NCBI RefSeq assembly: GCF_000448565.1
Contig: NZ_CM002128.1
Coordinates: 1,827,368-1,884,294, forward strand
Length of the DNA stretch: 56,927 bases
DNA from: Streptococcus sp. HSISM1
GTDB lineage: Bacteria; Bacillota; Bacilli; Lactobacillales; Streptococcaceae
Direction of reading: 5' to 3'
Below, one piece after another: positions 48,995-56,918 of this stretch. Every line of letters starts with the position of its first letter. Position 1 is the first letter of the stretch. Under the pieces are notes generated by a model. That model saw only the letters and a program-made list of their open reading frames with translations. It searched no databases and was not told the origin of the DNA. A program made the translations under genes and the position numbers.

Positions 48995-50366
48995 AGAATA
49001 CCGTACTGTCAGCGAAGTTGTTGGCCCCTTGATGATTGTCGATCAGGTCGAAGGGGTTCACTACAATGAACTGGTAGAAATCAAGCTTCATGATGGAACG
49101 ACCCGTCAGGGACAAGTCCTCGAAGTCCAAGAAGATAAGGCCATGGTCCAGCTCTTTGAAGGATCTAGCGGGATCAATTTGGAAAAAGCCAAAGTCCGCT
49201 TTACCGGACGTCCCCTAGAACTTCCTGTGTCTGAAGACATGGTCGGACGCATCTTTAACGGGATGGGAAAACCCATCGATGGCGGTCCAGAGATTATCCC
49301 AGAGAAATACTTGGACATTGATGGACAAGCCATCAACCCTGTTTCACGGGACTATCCAGATGAATTTATCCAGACAGGGATCTCAGCCATTGACCATTTG
49401 AATACCTTGGTTCGGGGCCAAAAGCTCCCAGTATTCTCAGGTTCTGGTCTTCCTCACAAGGAGTTGGCGGCTCAAATCGCCCGTCAAGCGACGGTTCTTA
49501 ATTCTGAAGAAAACTTCGCCGTGGTCTTTGCGGCTATGGGAATTACCTTTGAAGAAGCCGAGTTCTTTATGAACGACCTTCGGGAGACAGGTGCGATTGA
49601 CCGCTCTGTCCTCTTTATCAACCTAGCCAACGACCCAGCTATTGAGCGGATTGCGACTCCTCGGATCGCCTTGACAGCCGCCGAATATTTGGCCTATGAA
49701 AAAGACATGCACGTCTTGGTCATCATGACCGACATGACCAACTACTGTGAAGCCCTTCGGGAAGTCTCCGCTGCCCGCCGGGAAGTTCCAGGTCGTCGGG
49801 GCTATCCAGGTTACCTTTATACCAACCTCTCAACCCTCTACGAACGTGCAGGACGCTTGGTTGGAAAGAAAGGATCTGTGACCCAAATTCCGATCCTCTC
49901 CATGCCGGAAGATGATATCACCCACCCCATCCCTGACTTGACAGGCTACATCACCGAAGGTCAGATTATTCTGTCCCGCGATCTCTACAATAGTGGTTAC
50001 CGCCCACCGATCAATGTTCTTCCATCCCTTTCTCGTTTGAAGGACAAGGGTTCTGGTGAAGGCAAGACTCGGGAAGACCATGCGGCGACCATGAACCAGC
50101 TCTTTGCGGCCTATGCCCAAGGAAAACAAGCCAAAGAATTGGCTGTAGTGCTTGGGGAGTCTGCCTTGTCAGATACCGACAAGCTCTATGTTAAATTTAC
50201 GGACCGCTTTGAGCAGGAATACATCAACCAAGGTTTCACTACCAATCGGACGATTGAGGAAAGTTTGGATCTCGGTTGGGAACTCTTATCCATCCTTCCA
50301 CGAACAGAGCTTAAACGGATCAAGGATGAGATGATTGACAAGTATCTGCCAAACAAAGAGGATTAG
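48981..50366 (+). CDS. ntpB: V-type ATPase regulatory subunit B
   Basis: 461 aa. It forms the A3B3 ring with NtpA. The P-loop position reads [12 protein letters not shown], which is degenerate as in all B subunits. [37 protein letters not shown] is represented by its conserved segments. The Arg that reaches the A-subunit site lies in the C-terminal half. It overlaps ntpA and is followed 3 bp later by ntpD. Confidence 0.97.
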   Translation: MSVIKEYRTVSEVVGPLMIVDQVEGVHYNELVEIKLHDGTTRQGQVLEVQEDKAMVQLFEGSSGINLEKAKVRFTGRPLELPVSEDMVGRIFNGMGKPIDGGPEIIPEKYLDIDGQAINPVSRDYPDEFIQTGISAIDHLNTLVRGQKLPVFSGSGLPHKELAAQIARQATVLNSEENFAVVFAAMGITFEEAEFFMNDLRETGAIDRSVLFINLANDPAIERIATPRIALTAAEYLAYEKDMHVLVIMTDMTNYCEALREVSAARREVPGRRGYPGYLYTNLSTLYERAGRLVGKKGSVTQIPILSMPEDDITHPIPDLTGYITEGQIILSRDLYNSGYRPPINVLPSLSRLKDKGSGEGKTREDHAATMNQLFAAYAQGKQAKELAVVLGESALSDTDKLYVKFTDRFEQEYINQGFTTNRTIEESLDLGWELLSILPRTELKRIKDEMIDKYLPNKED

Positions 50367-50369
50367 CCT

Positions 50370-50993
50370 ATGGCACGATTAAATGTAAAACCAACTCGGA
50401 TGGAGCTTAATATTCTCAAAGAGCGCCTCAAGACAGCAACCCGAGGGCACAAGTTGCTCAAGGATAAGCGGGATGAACTTATGCGCCGTTTTATTGAAGC
50501 TGTGCGTGAGAATAATCGTCTGCGCCAAAAGGTGGAGGCAGCGCTTGTGGGCAATATGCAAGATTTCGTGATGGCTAAGTCCTTAGAGAGTGACCTCATG
50601 GTGGAAGAAATCTTCGCCGTTCCCACTCGAGAAGTGATGCTCCATATCGAAGAAGAAAATGTCATGAGTGTGCGCGTGCCCAAGCTCCATGCCCGTATCG
50701 ATAATCCATACGGAGATGATGAAGGGGACGTGGTTTATAGCTACTTAGCCTCCAACAGTCAAATGGATAGAACCATCCAAGAAATGGGGGATCTACTCCC
50801 AGATTTGCTCAAGTTAGCGGAAATCGAAAAAAGCTGCCAACTCATGGCAGATGAAATCGAGAAAACCCGCCGTCGAGTGAACGGACTCGAGTATGCGACC
50901 ATCCCAGACCTCAAAGAGACTATCTATTATATCGAAATGAAACTCGAAGAAGCCGAGCGCGCCAACCTCGTCAGAATCATGAAGGTAAAATAA
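50370..50993 (+). CDS. ntpD: V-type ATPase subunit D, central axle
   Basis: 207 aa. Two long antiparallel helices form the rotor shaft: the N-terminal [17 protein letters not shown] and [17 protein letters not shown], and the C-terminal [20 protein letters not shown]. Full length. Last gene of the operon; no ntpH or ntpJ follows. Confidence 0.95.
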   Translation: MARLNVKPTRMELNILKERLKTATRGHKLLKDKRDELMRRFIEAVRENNRLRQKVEAALVGNMQDFVMAKSLESDLMVEEIFAVPTREVMLHIEEENVMSVRVPKLHARIDNPYGDDEGDVVYSYLASNSQMDRTIQEMGDLLPDLLKLAEIEKSCQLMADEIEKTRRRVNGLEYATIPDLKETIYYIEMKLEEAERANLVRIMKVK

Positions 50994-51037
50994 GATACAT
51001 CAAGATACAAAGCCGTTAAGCAACTCAAAGGAAAATA

Positions 51038-51144
51038 GGGAGCAGGACAGAAGCACTGTTGTATAGAATGCTTCGTTGTCCTGCCCCCACAAGGCTGATT
51101 AGGATTTTTCCGAGCTCTTAAAGCGAGAGAAAAATCCAATCAGC
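51038..51144. repeat. Two large hairpins after the V-ATPase operon
   Basis: Hairpin one: GCAGGACA (51042-51049) with TGTCCTGC (51077-51084), extended by GAAGCA/TGCTTC inside and GGG/CCC outside. Hairpin two: GCTGATTAGGATTTTTC (51094-51110) with its complement (51129-51144), one bulge. Neither is followed by T. They look like small intergenic repeat units. The 50994-51464 spacer also holds a terminator and the LysM-gene control region. Confidence 0.6.
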
Positions 51145-51217
51145 TACTGTGCCTTTGAAGTTAGTACTATTACAGTTTGCGTTTTTCACCCAGCCTTAAT
51201 GACTTAAAAAAGATAAG

Positions 51218-51256
51218 AACCTCATTGAGGAACGGCTCCTTGATGAGGTTTTTTTC
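51218..51256 (+). terminator. Terminator after the V-ATPase operon
   Basis: AACCTCAT and AGGA pair with TCCT and ATGAGGTT, followed by six T. Confidence 0.85.
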
Positions 51257-51290
51257 ACCCTGGAACTCTTCTTCCGCCACCCTTTTTTTA

Positions 51291-51307
51291 TGTTACTAGT
51301 TTGTAAC
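51291..51307 (+). promoter_or_regulatory. WalR (VicR)-like box upstream of the LysM gene
   Basis: TGTTAC-TAGTT-TGTAAC fits the WalR direct-repeat pattern TGTWAH-N5-TGTWAH exactly. LysM and cell-wall hydrolase genes are classic WalR targets. The palindrome AAAAGGCCTTTT lies further downstream at about 51365-51376. Confidence 0.65.
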
Positions 51308-51464
51308 AATGTGACAAGAAAGACGAAATGTTACAAGAAAAATACAGTTTTGTTAAATAGCCAAAAAGGCCTTTTATTATTTATAAATTGTGATAAGATA
51401 GTATAGTAGTTCATTTGTTCAAGAAAATCTTGAGCAAAAAAACAAAGAAAAAAGAGGATAAAAG

Positions 51465-52571
51465 ATGAAATTAAAAGTTAATACGAAAGCCTTGATCGCT
51501 TCAACAGTAGCTCTTGCAGTGATTCCATTTACAAAAGCCACTGCAGAAACACTTGAAGATTGGGTAGCTCGCTCAGTAGATGAAATCAAACATGATATCC
51601 AACAAAGCGGTGAAAACCAACAAACTTATACCATCAAATATGGTGATACATTGAGTTCGATCGCAGAAGCGCTTGGAATCGATGTTCATGTGTTGGCAAA
51701 CTTGAACAACATCAGCAACATGGATTTGATCTACCCAGGTACTGTTTTGAAAACAACAGTAAATGATCAAAAAGAAGTAACTTCAGTTGAAATCCAAACT
51801 CCTCAAGCAGGTGCGACAGATGCAACCGTTGCAAGTGCTGACTTGACAACAAACCAAGTGACAGTTGATGACCAAACAGTCGCTGTCAACGATTTGTCAA
51901 AACCAGTTAACGAAGATAACAAAGCTGTTCCAGTTGCTCCAGCAGCGGAAACTCAAGAAGCTCCTGTAGTTGAAGTACCAGTAGCAGAAACACCAGCACA
52001 ACCAGCTGTTCCAGAAACACCAAGCTACGGTGCTCCAGCTACCAATGTTGCAACTCAAAACCCAGAAACAGCCCCAGCTTCTGCTCCTGAAGCTCCAGCA
52101 ACTCAACCAGAAGCTCCTGCTGAAACACCAGCTCCTGCAGACGAAGCTCCGGCAGCAGAAACTGTCGCAGCACCAGAAGTGCAACCAGTAGCAGAAACCT
52201 CAACGAGCGGAAATACGATTCCAAATGATCCACACCTTCAACCTCAAGCGGAAGCTTTCCGTCAAGAAATCGCTGCAAAATTTGGTATCACAAACATTGG
52301 TGGTTACCGTGAAGGGGATCCAGACGATCATGGTAAAGGACTTGCAGTGGACGTAATGGTACCAACCAGTTCACAACTCGGGGATCAAGTTGCCCAATAT
52401 GCTATTGACAACATGGACCGTGCAGGTATCTCATATGTTATCTGGAAACAACAATTCTACATGCCAGTAGACAACATTTACGGACCAGCTAACACTTGGA
52501 ACCAAATGCCTGACCGTGGTGGAGATACAGCAAACCACTATGACCACGTGCATATCTCATTTAACGGATAA
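51465..52571 (+). CDS. Secreted LysM cell-wall protein with C-terminal VanY/peptidase-like domain
   Basis: 368 aa. Signal peptide 1-27 (ends ATA). One LysM domain at about 54-97 (YTIKYGDTLSSIAEALGIDV, then NMDLIYPGTVL) binds peptidoglycan glycan. A long Pro/Ala/Glu/Thr-rich linker (about 150-250) follows. The C-terminal domain (about 255-368) contains GGYREGDPDDHGKGLAVDVMV and ANHYDHVHISFNG; the His-Asp-His pattern looks like a zinc peptidase fold, though activity is not certain. Resembles the pneumococcal LysM protein SP_0107 of the WalRK regulon, as I recall. GAGGATAAA precedes the start. Confidence 0.88.
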   Translation: MKLKVNTKALIASTVALAVIPFTKATAETLEDWVARSVDEIKHDIQQSGENQQTYTIKYGDTLSSIAEALGIDVHVLANLNNISNMDLIYPGTVLKTTVNDQKEVTSVEIQTPQAGATDATVASADLTTNQVTVDDQTVAVNDLSKPVNEDNKAVPVAPAAETQEAPVVEVPVAETPAQPAVPETPSYGAPATNVATQNPETAPASAPEAPATQPEAPAETPAPADEAPAAETVAAPEVQPVAETSTSGNTIPNDPHLQPQAEAFRQEIAAKFGITNIGGYREGDPDDHGKGLAVDVMVPTSSQLGDQVAQYAIDNMDRAGISYVIWKQQFYMPVDNIYGPANTWNQMPDRGGDTANHYDHVHISFNG

Positions 52572-52580
52572 TAAAACATT

Positions 52581-52609
52581 GAACTAGGCCTAGAGCCTAG
52601 TTCTTTTTT
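52581..52609 (+). terminator. Terminator after the LysM gene
   Basis: GAACTAGGC pairs perfectly with GCCTAGTTC, followed by TTTTTT. Confidence 0.9.
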
Positions 52610-52616
52610 GTGTGCA

Positions 52617-52650
52617 CAAAAAAAGCCGGAAGACGAATCTTCCAGCCGGA
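52617..52650 (-). terminator. Terminator of the MFS gene
   Basis: On the reverse strand GGAAGA-TTCG-TCTTCC, extended by GC/GGC pairs, followed by seven T. Confidence 0.8.
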
Positions 52651-52656
52651 CAATGG

Positions 52657-53826
52657 TTATAAAATATGATCGACTTTTTCCACCTGATAAAGGGCAATCG
52701 CCATGATAATGGTTAAGACCAGTAGCATGAGGATAGCTGGTGTCCAAGAGTGGAAGAGAGATTTGCTGTAGCCGAAGAGAATGGGACCAAAGGCTGCAAA
52801 GACGTAGCCTCCGGTTTGGGCAAGTCCAGAAAGTTGAGCTGTTTTTTCAGGTGTGCTGGATTTCATAGAGAAAGCGACCATGAGGTAAGGGAAGAGCGAA
52901 CTAACGGAACTTCCAATTAGGGCATTTAATACCAACCAGTAGAAGAAGTTGCTGGTCGGGATTAAGAGCATGGCTACCCCCAGAATCCCTGCTCCGACAA
53001 CAATGGCAAGCATCAAGCGTCGATTGCGATCGGATAACCGTGTCGTTAAACTTGGGATCGTCAAGGAGAATGGGAGACTGATCAGGGTAAACACGGAGGC
53101 CAGTAGTCCAGATTCAACCTTTGAAAGGCCAGCTTGAACAGCCATGGTCGGAAGCCAAGTCATACTTGTATAGAAAAGTAGTGACTGCAAGCCTCCGAAA
53201 ATCATGATAGCCCAGACATATTTATTGGTATACCACTTGCTACTAGATTCCGTAGTAGCAGCCTTTTTGAGTCGGTGGTTGTAGCGAAGGTTAGGAATCC
53301 AGATAACCAAAGCAAGAGCACACAAGGCTGTCAAGATGTTGACCAAACCTTGCCAAGAAGTGGCTTTGGTGATCGGAACAGCGACAGAAGAGGCGATCGC
53401 TGTGGACATCCCCATAGAAGTGATGTACAAAGTGGTCAGAATGCCTAGTTGGCGGGGTCTGTTCGCCTGAATGAGGCTTGGAAGGAGCACATTGAGAAAG
53501 GCGATGCCAGCTCCAATCAAGATGGTTCCCAGATAGAGGAAGGGGAGGTTGATAATCCGAATAGCAGATCCGATCGTAATCGCGATCAAAACTAGGAAAA
53601 AGAGGCGCTCAATCCCCAACTTTTTAGCAAATTGAATCGCAAAAGGTGAGAAAATGGCAAAGGTGAGAAGTGGTAAGCTAGTCAATAGTCCCAGAGAGCT
53701 CACATCTACCCCCAAACCAGCAGCGATGTCAGACAAGACCGTCGGAAGCGTAGTAAATGGTGTTCGTAAAATAATCCCAAGCATAATGATGCCCGGGATG
53801 AATAGCATAGAATGTGTTTTTTTCAT
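52657..53826 (-). CDS. MFS transporter, CynX/NimT-like
   Basis: 389 aa with about twelve membrane spans. The N-terminal half has LGIILRTPFTTLPTVLSDIA and LGVDVSSLGLLTSLPLLTFA, the pattern of the CynX/NimT (cyanate or 2-nitroimidazole) subfamily. A basic cytoplasmic loop lies in the middle (RYNHRLKKAATTESS). The substrate is unknown. AGGAGG is the ribosome site, and an extended -10 (TGTTATAAT, hexamer at 53855-53860 on the reverse strand) lies upstream. Stands alone between the LysM gene and a small RNA locus. Confidence 0.85.
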   Translation of the reverse strand: MKKTHSMLFIPGIIMLGIILRTPFTTLPTVLSDIAAGLGVDVSSLGLLTSLPLLTFAIFSPFAIQFAKKLGIERLFFLVLIAITIGSAIRIINLPFLYLGTILIGAGIAFLNVLLPSLIQANRPRQLGILTTLYITSMGMSTAIASSVAVPITKATSWQGLVNILTALCALALVIWIPNLRYNHRLKKAATTESSSKWYTNKYVWAIMIFGGLQSLLFYTSMTWLPTMAVQAGLSKVESGLLASVFTLISLPFSLTIPSLTTRLSDRNRRLMLAIVVGAGILGVAMLLIPTSNFFYWLVLNALIGSSVSSLFPYLMVAFSMKSSTPEKTAQLSGLAQTGGYVFAAFGPILFGYSKSLFHSWTPAILMLLVLTIIMAIALYQVEKVDHIL

Positions 53827-53905
53827 AAATCCTCCTCAGACAAAAATTCTCTTCATTATAACATAGATTGAGCACAAATTGGAGTAATAATACAAATGAA
53901 GGAGA

Positions 53906-53979
53906 AAGACCGTAGTTCTCACTGTCGTTCGAACTGCGTCAACGTACCTAAGCTCACTTACGTTCGCTAAGGTACGTAG
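53906..53979. repeat. Single unit of the dispersed hairpin repeat, downstream of small RNA B
   Basis: Contains GACCGTAGTTCTCACTGTCG and CGAACTGCGTCAACGTACCT, then CGTACCTAAG facing CTAAGGTACG as a near-palindrome. About 70 bp, nearly identical to units at 56032-56345 and, inverted, at 29490-29647. Confidence 0.8.
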
Positions 53980-54073
53980 AAAAAGCCACCGGTTTTGGTG
54001 GCTCTTATAGGGAGATTATTATGAAAAAGTTTAGGATTTTCTATCAAACAAAGTTAGGAGGTCTTCATTTGAT
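53980..54073 (-). ncRNA. csRNA-type small RNA B (CiaRH regulon)
   Basis: About 94 nt on the reverse strand. The 5' stem ATCAAA/TTTGAT encloses the anti-ribosome-site loop GACCTCCTAACTTTG, then an AU-rich single-stranded part, then the terminator GCCACC-AAAACC-GGTGGC-TTTTTC. It is nearly identical to small RNA C and clearly related to A. By family knowledge it would repress mRNAs by base pairing at their ribosome sites. It is transcribed in the same direction as rgg, its -35 region starting about 45 bp from the rgg stop codon. Confidence 0.88.
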
Positions 54074-54079
54074 GGTTTT

Positions 54080-54112
54080 ATTATAAGGCGGTTTGCTTAA
54101 AGAAATCTTAAG
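54080..54112 (-). promoter_or_regulatory. CiaR direct repeat and -10 box of small RNA B
   Basis: Reverse strand: CTTAAG-ATTTC-TTTAAG (54096-54112), exactly 10 bp, TATAAT (54080-54085). Confidence 0.85.
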
Positions 54113-54156
54113 AAAAGGCGCTGATTGAAAGAATCGGTCTGAAGTCTGAGACGTCT

Positions 54157-55073
54157 TTATTCGCTGAAGAAATCAATGCCGGTTTTGTTGAGTTCATTGA
54201 CTCGCAACATGAATTTTGTTTTGATTTGAACAAGCGGGCTTCCGAAATTTTCGAGTGCAATCAAACCTTCCAAGGCTTTTAGGACCTGCTTGGCACGGTA
54301 AACCCCTTCCTTGTCATTTAAGCCAAGGAGGGCATAGACCTGCATAAATTCTAACTGCATGGAAATACTGGTGTTTAAAATCGGTTTGCGCTTGCGAAGC
54401 TGGTTAATCGATTGAAGAAAATTCAGAGCTTCTAAGTAGAGTTCTTTTTAATAAGATAGTTAGCTAGATTTAACAGTAAAGAGGCCAATGCATTGGCAGA
54501 GTAGGCAGAATAACTGCTTTCAAAAAGTTCCAAGGATTCCTTTCGAATCTTAGCGACGACTTCATAGGGCAAGACAGACAAAAGAGCAATGGTAAAGTCT
54601 TGCTCAATTTCATTTTGATAGGCAAAAGGCACTTCTTGAGCGATTCGTTGAATCGACACAGGTGCGTCTTCCAGATGGATTTCTTTTCCCATCGCGTTAT
54701 TGACATTGATTTCAAGCGAGCGCAAATAGAGTTGCCAGAGCTCTTTATTCTCCTCGGCAACAGGCGATTTTTCGTGCTTCAAGCGCTCAATGATGGAAAG
54801 AAAATCCATATTTTCTTGATTGATGTGTTTCATCAAAATGGGGCTAAAATTTTGAATGGTTAAGCCAGGATAATGGGACAAAAAGGTGTCCCAATCCACC
54901 CCCATAGACAGCAAGAGGCGAGAGAAGGTCTCAATGGTTACACCTTTTTGAGAACGCTCAAATTGGCTGAGGAACTGAGGAGAGACAATATCTGCAGCGA
55001 CTTCTTTTAGAGAAAGACCGCGTGCTTCACGAATCTTACGAAATGTTGGACCAAATGGCGAAGATGAGGACAT
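54157..55073 (-). pseudogene. Rgg/MutR-family regulator gene, frameshifted
   Basis: The N-terminal helix-turn-helix (FRKIREARGLSLKEVAADIV, PQFLSQFERSQKGVT) and TPR-like helical repeats are those of Rgg peptide-responsive regulators. Start at ATG 55073 with AAAGGAAG upstream; the TTG six codons earlier overlaps that site. The frame breaks at T5 on the + strand (54445-54449, an A5 run in the gene). One more A gives LIKKELYLEALNFLQSINQL, continuing into the C-terminal piece that ends KTGIDFFSE, about 305 aa in total. As written the protein stops at 54432 and lacks its last third. No cognate short hydrophobic peptide gene was found nearby. Confidence 0.85.
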
Positions 55074-55104
55074 AGGGGGGCTTCCTTTCAATTAGCATAC
55101 CATT

Positions 55105-55146
55105 AGTATACCTCAAAAAGGGATGGAATTAAACTCAGAGTTTAAT
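55105..55146 (-). promoter_or_regulatory. rgg promoter with overlapping perfect palindrome
   Basis: Reverse-strand TATACT (55105-55110), 17-bp spacer and weak -35 TTTAAT (55128-55133). ATTAAACTC-A-GAGTTTAAT (55128-55146) is a perfect 9-bp inverted repeat covering the -35 box. It is a candidate operator for autoregulation and for control of the divergent gene. Confidence 0.6.
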
Positions 55147-55284
55147 TTTTGACAAAAAAACTAGAAATTCTTCGATTTTTAAGAAAAATGAAACTATAGT
55201 TTACATGGCCCTTTTTAAGGGAGGGATTTTTGATAAAATAAGGTCAATTCTAGAAGATACGCTTATAACAAAAGGAGATTTACA

Positions 55285-55887
55285 ATGACGACACAAGAAA
55301 TTTTACAGCTATTAGATGAAAAGCGCGTGCTAACAGCCCCTGCAGCAGTTGCTTGGGATGAAGTTCAGCGCCAACAAAACCGATTAAATAAAGCAGCGAA
55401 GAGACTCAATGGGCCAATCACGGTCACACTGGCCCTCAATCTTCTTTTTGCCTTTACGATTTTTCTCTTAGAACAAAGTCACCTGATGCACGGTTTTCTA
55501 CTGATGCTCGGATTGATGGGTGGGTTGATTGCGATCAAATATTTTGTATTTGTAGCCCCAGCCAAGCAGGCTCTTGCCAATGCCCGGGATCTTTATAACC
55601 AGGAAATCAGCCAACCAGCCTACCAACAAGGGATGCAAGGTTTCCCACAAAAATTTTACAATTACCACGACCTCTTCCGACTATATAACTTAATCGCAGA
55701 AGGCCGTGCCTCTACTTTGCCAGAAGCCTACAATCTGCTTGAAATGCAACAATTCCATGAAACGCAAGTCAATCTGCAAGAGGAAGCCAATGCCCTACAA
55801 GCCGATATTGCACGTAGCTCAAGGGTCAGCGCCGTTGCTAATGTAGTCACTGCTTACAATACTTATCGCATCCACAAAGATATGTAA
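55285..55887 (+). CDS. Unrecognised protein with two membrane spans, divergent from rgg
   Basis: 200 aa. A cytoplasmic N-terminus (about 1-45) with basic helix RQQNRLNKAAKRLNG, two adjacent hydrophobic spans (about 47-62 and 68-87, ILLEQSHLMHG-type turn between them), and a long helical C-terminal part with FYNYHDLFRLYNLIAEGRAS and QEEANALQADIARSS. An extended -10 (TGATAAAAT, 55231-55239) and AAAAGGAG precede it. Being divergent from rgg across a palindrome suggests Rgg control (inference). No function recognised. Confidence 0.78.
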   Translation: MTTQEILQLLDEKRVLTAPAAVAWDEVQRQQNRLNKAAKRLNGPITVTLALNLLFAFTIFLLEQSHLMHGFLLMLGLMGGLIAIKYFVFVAPAKQALANARDLYNQEISQPAYQQGMQGFPQKFYNYHDLFRLYNLIAEGRASTLPEAYNLLEMQQFHETQVNLQEEANALQADIARSSRVSAVANVVTAYNTYRIHKDM

Positions 55888-55979
55888 TGTCAAAAAGATA
55901 AAAGATGAAAAAACCTCCCGAGAGTCATGATCGAAAATCAGAGCTCTCGTGGAGGTTATTTTGTTCTCCTGTAAAAAGT

Positions 55980-56350
55980 AGTTCCGCACGGCATCCATGT
56001 ACTTAAGTTCACTGGTGCTTGTAAAGAGAATAAGGACCGTAGTTCTCACTGTCGTTCGAACTGCATCAACGTACCTAAGCTCGCTGATGCTCGTAAAGAG
56101 AATAAGGACCGTAGTTCTCACTGTCGTTCGAACTGCATCAATGTACCTAAACTCGCTGATGCTCGTAAAAAATAAGGCACGTAGTTTTCGCTCCGCTCAA
56201 ACTGCGTCAATATCTCTAAATTCGGTTGAACTCTCTGAGTTCACCTCATTAAGTATTATAAGGATCGTAGTTCTCACTGTCGTTCGAACTGCGTCAACGT
56301 ACCTAAGTTCGTCTACGCCCCTATTGGACTTGACTCACTAAGGTACGTAG
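55980..56350. repeat. Tandem array of the dispersed hairpin repeat
   Basis: Four units start at about 56032, 56104, 56174 and 56260 (periods 72, 70 and 86 bp), with a degenerate unit before them (55980-56031). Each begins AAGGNNCGTAGTT and contains inverted AGTTC/GAACT-type sequence. Unit three carries the extra hairpin module GTTGAACTC/GAGTTCACC also seen at 29492-29541. The last holds CCCCTATTGGAC and closes with CTAAGGTACG. Translation of the array gives repetitive nonsense, so it is non-coding. Most of the 749-bp spacer 55888-56636 is this array, a small RNA gene and the next control region. Confidence 0.85.
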
Positions 56351-56445
56351 AAAAAAGCCACCGGTTTTGGTGGCTCTTATAGGGAGATTATTATGAAAAA
56401 GTTTAGGATTTTCTATCAAACAAAGTTAGGAGGTCTTCATTTGAT
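56351..56445 (-). ncRNA. csRNA-type small RNA C (CiaRH regulon)
   Basis: About 95 nt on the reverse strand, the same as small RNA B throughout the transcribed part apart from small end differences: 5' stem ATCAAA/TTTGAT, loop GACCTCCTAACTTTG, AU-rich spacer, terminator GCCACC-AAAACC-GGTGGC with six T. The T tract runs into the tandem repeat array. Confidence 0.88.
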
Positions 56446-56451
56446 GGTTTC

Positions 56452-56484
56452 ATTATAAGGCTGATTTCTTAAAGAAAACTTAAG
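56452..56484 (-). promoter_or_regulatory. CiaR direct repeat and -10 box of small RNA C
   Basis: Reverse strand: CTTAAG-TTTTC-TTTAAG (56468-56484), exactly 10 bp, TATAAT (56452-56457). The hexamers are conserved relative to copy B while the spacers differ. Confidence 0.85.
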
Positions 56485-56540
56485 GAAAGACGCTGCTTAT
56501 AAGAATCGGTCTTAGGTCTGATATTTTTTTACAACAGAAA

Positions 56541-56622
56541 CTATTTAGATTATTTTCTAAATAGAGTTGACAAACTCATCCGAAAGTACTAGAATCTATT
56601 TAGAAAGATTTCTAAATAGATT
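56541..56622 (+). promoter_or_regulatory. Autorepressor control region: promoter flanked by two operators
   Basis: Operator one CTATTTAG-N8-CTAAATAG (56541-56564) lies just upstream of TTGACA (56567-56572). After 17 bp comes TAGAAT (56590-56595). Operator two, a perfect 14-bp inverted repeat AATCTATTTAGAAA-GA-complement (56593-56622), covers the -10 and start. The shared half-site CTATTTAG indicates one regulator, most likely the ArsR-type protein encoded next. Confidence 0.8.
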
Positions 56623-56636
56623 AGAGGAGATAGAGA

Positions 56637-56918
56637 ATGAATTTTGCGCAAACATTTAAAGCTTTATCGAATCCGATAAGAAGAAGTATCTTAGAACTGC
56701 TAAAGGCGGGGAAATTATCTGCTGGTGATATCGCTGGCCACTTTGATGTAGCAGGGGCGACCATTTCCCATCATTTAAGCCTCCTCAAGCAGGCAGATTT
56801 AATTCGAGAGGAAAAAGAGAAGAATTTTATCTACTATGAACTCAATACTTCTGTCTTGGAGGATTTAATGGTCTGGCTCGTTGATTTGAAAGGAGACTCT
56901 ACTGATGAAAACGAATAA
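56637..56918 (+). CDS. ArsR/SdpR-family autorepressor
   Basis: 93 aa. Winged helix-turn-helix: FKALSNPIRRSILELLKAGK, then recognition helix region FDVAGATISHHLSLLKQADL, and the wing EEKEKNFIYYEL. No Cys-based metal site is present (no ELCVCDL-type motif), which fits the SdpR group rather than metal sensors. GAGGAGAT is the ribosome site. Two matching inverted repeats surround its promoter. The next gene overlaps its last 14 bp. Confidence 0.88.
   Translation: MNFAQTFKALSNPIRRSILELLKAGKLSAGDIAGHFDVAGATISHHLSLLKQADLIREEKEKNFIYYELNTSVLEDLMVWLVDLKGDSTDENE

Noticed and set aside
54021-54086. A conserved 21-residue peptide frame (starting MKKFRIFYQTK, with a hydrophobic end) next to rgg, also at 56393-56458, which at first looked like an Rgg pheromone.
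   Set aside because: It lies exactly antisense to the small RNA genes, and its conservation is explained by their CiaR box, -10, anti-ribosome-site loop and terminator. The copy at 29397-29489 breaks the frame with a stop at codon 5 but keeps all RNA features.
55997-56341. A 114-codon open frame across the tandem repeats, and similar frames at 29434-29733 and 55819-56121.
   Set aside because: They have no ribosome site, encode repetitive sequence derived from the hairpin units and appear on both strands. They are by-products of the repeat.
56032-56345. Tandem repeats that could be taken for a CRISPR array.
   Set aside because: Units of 70-86 bp follow each other without unique spacers, vary in length, contain internal hairpins and have no cas genes nearby.
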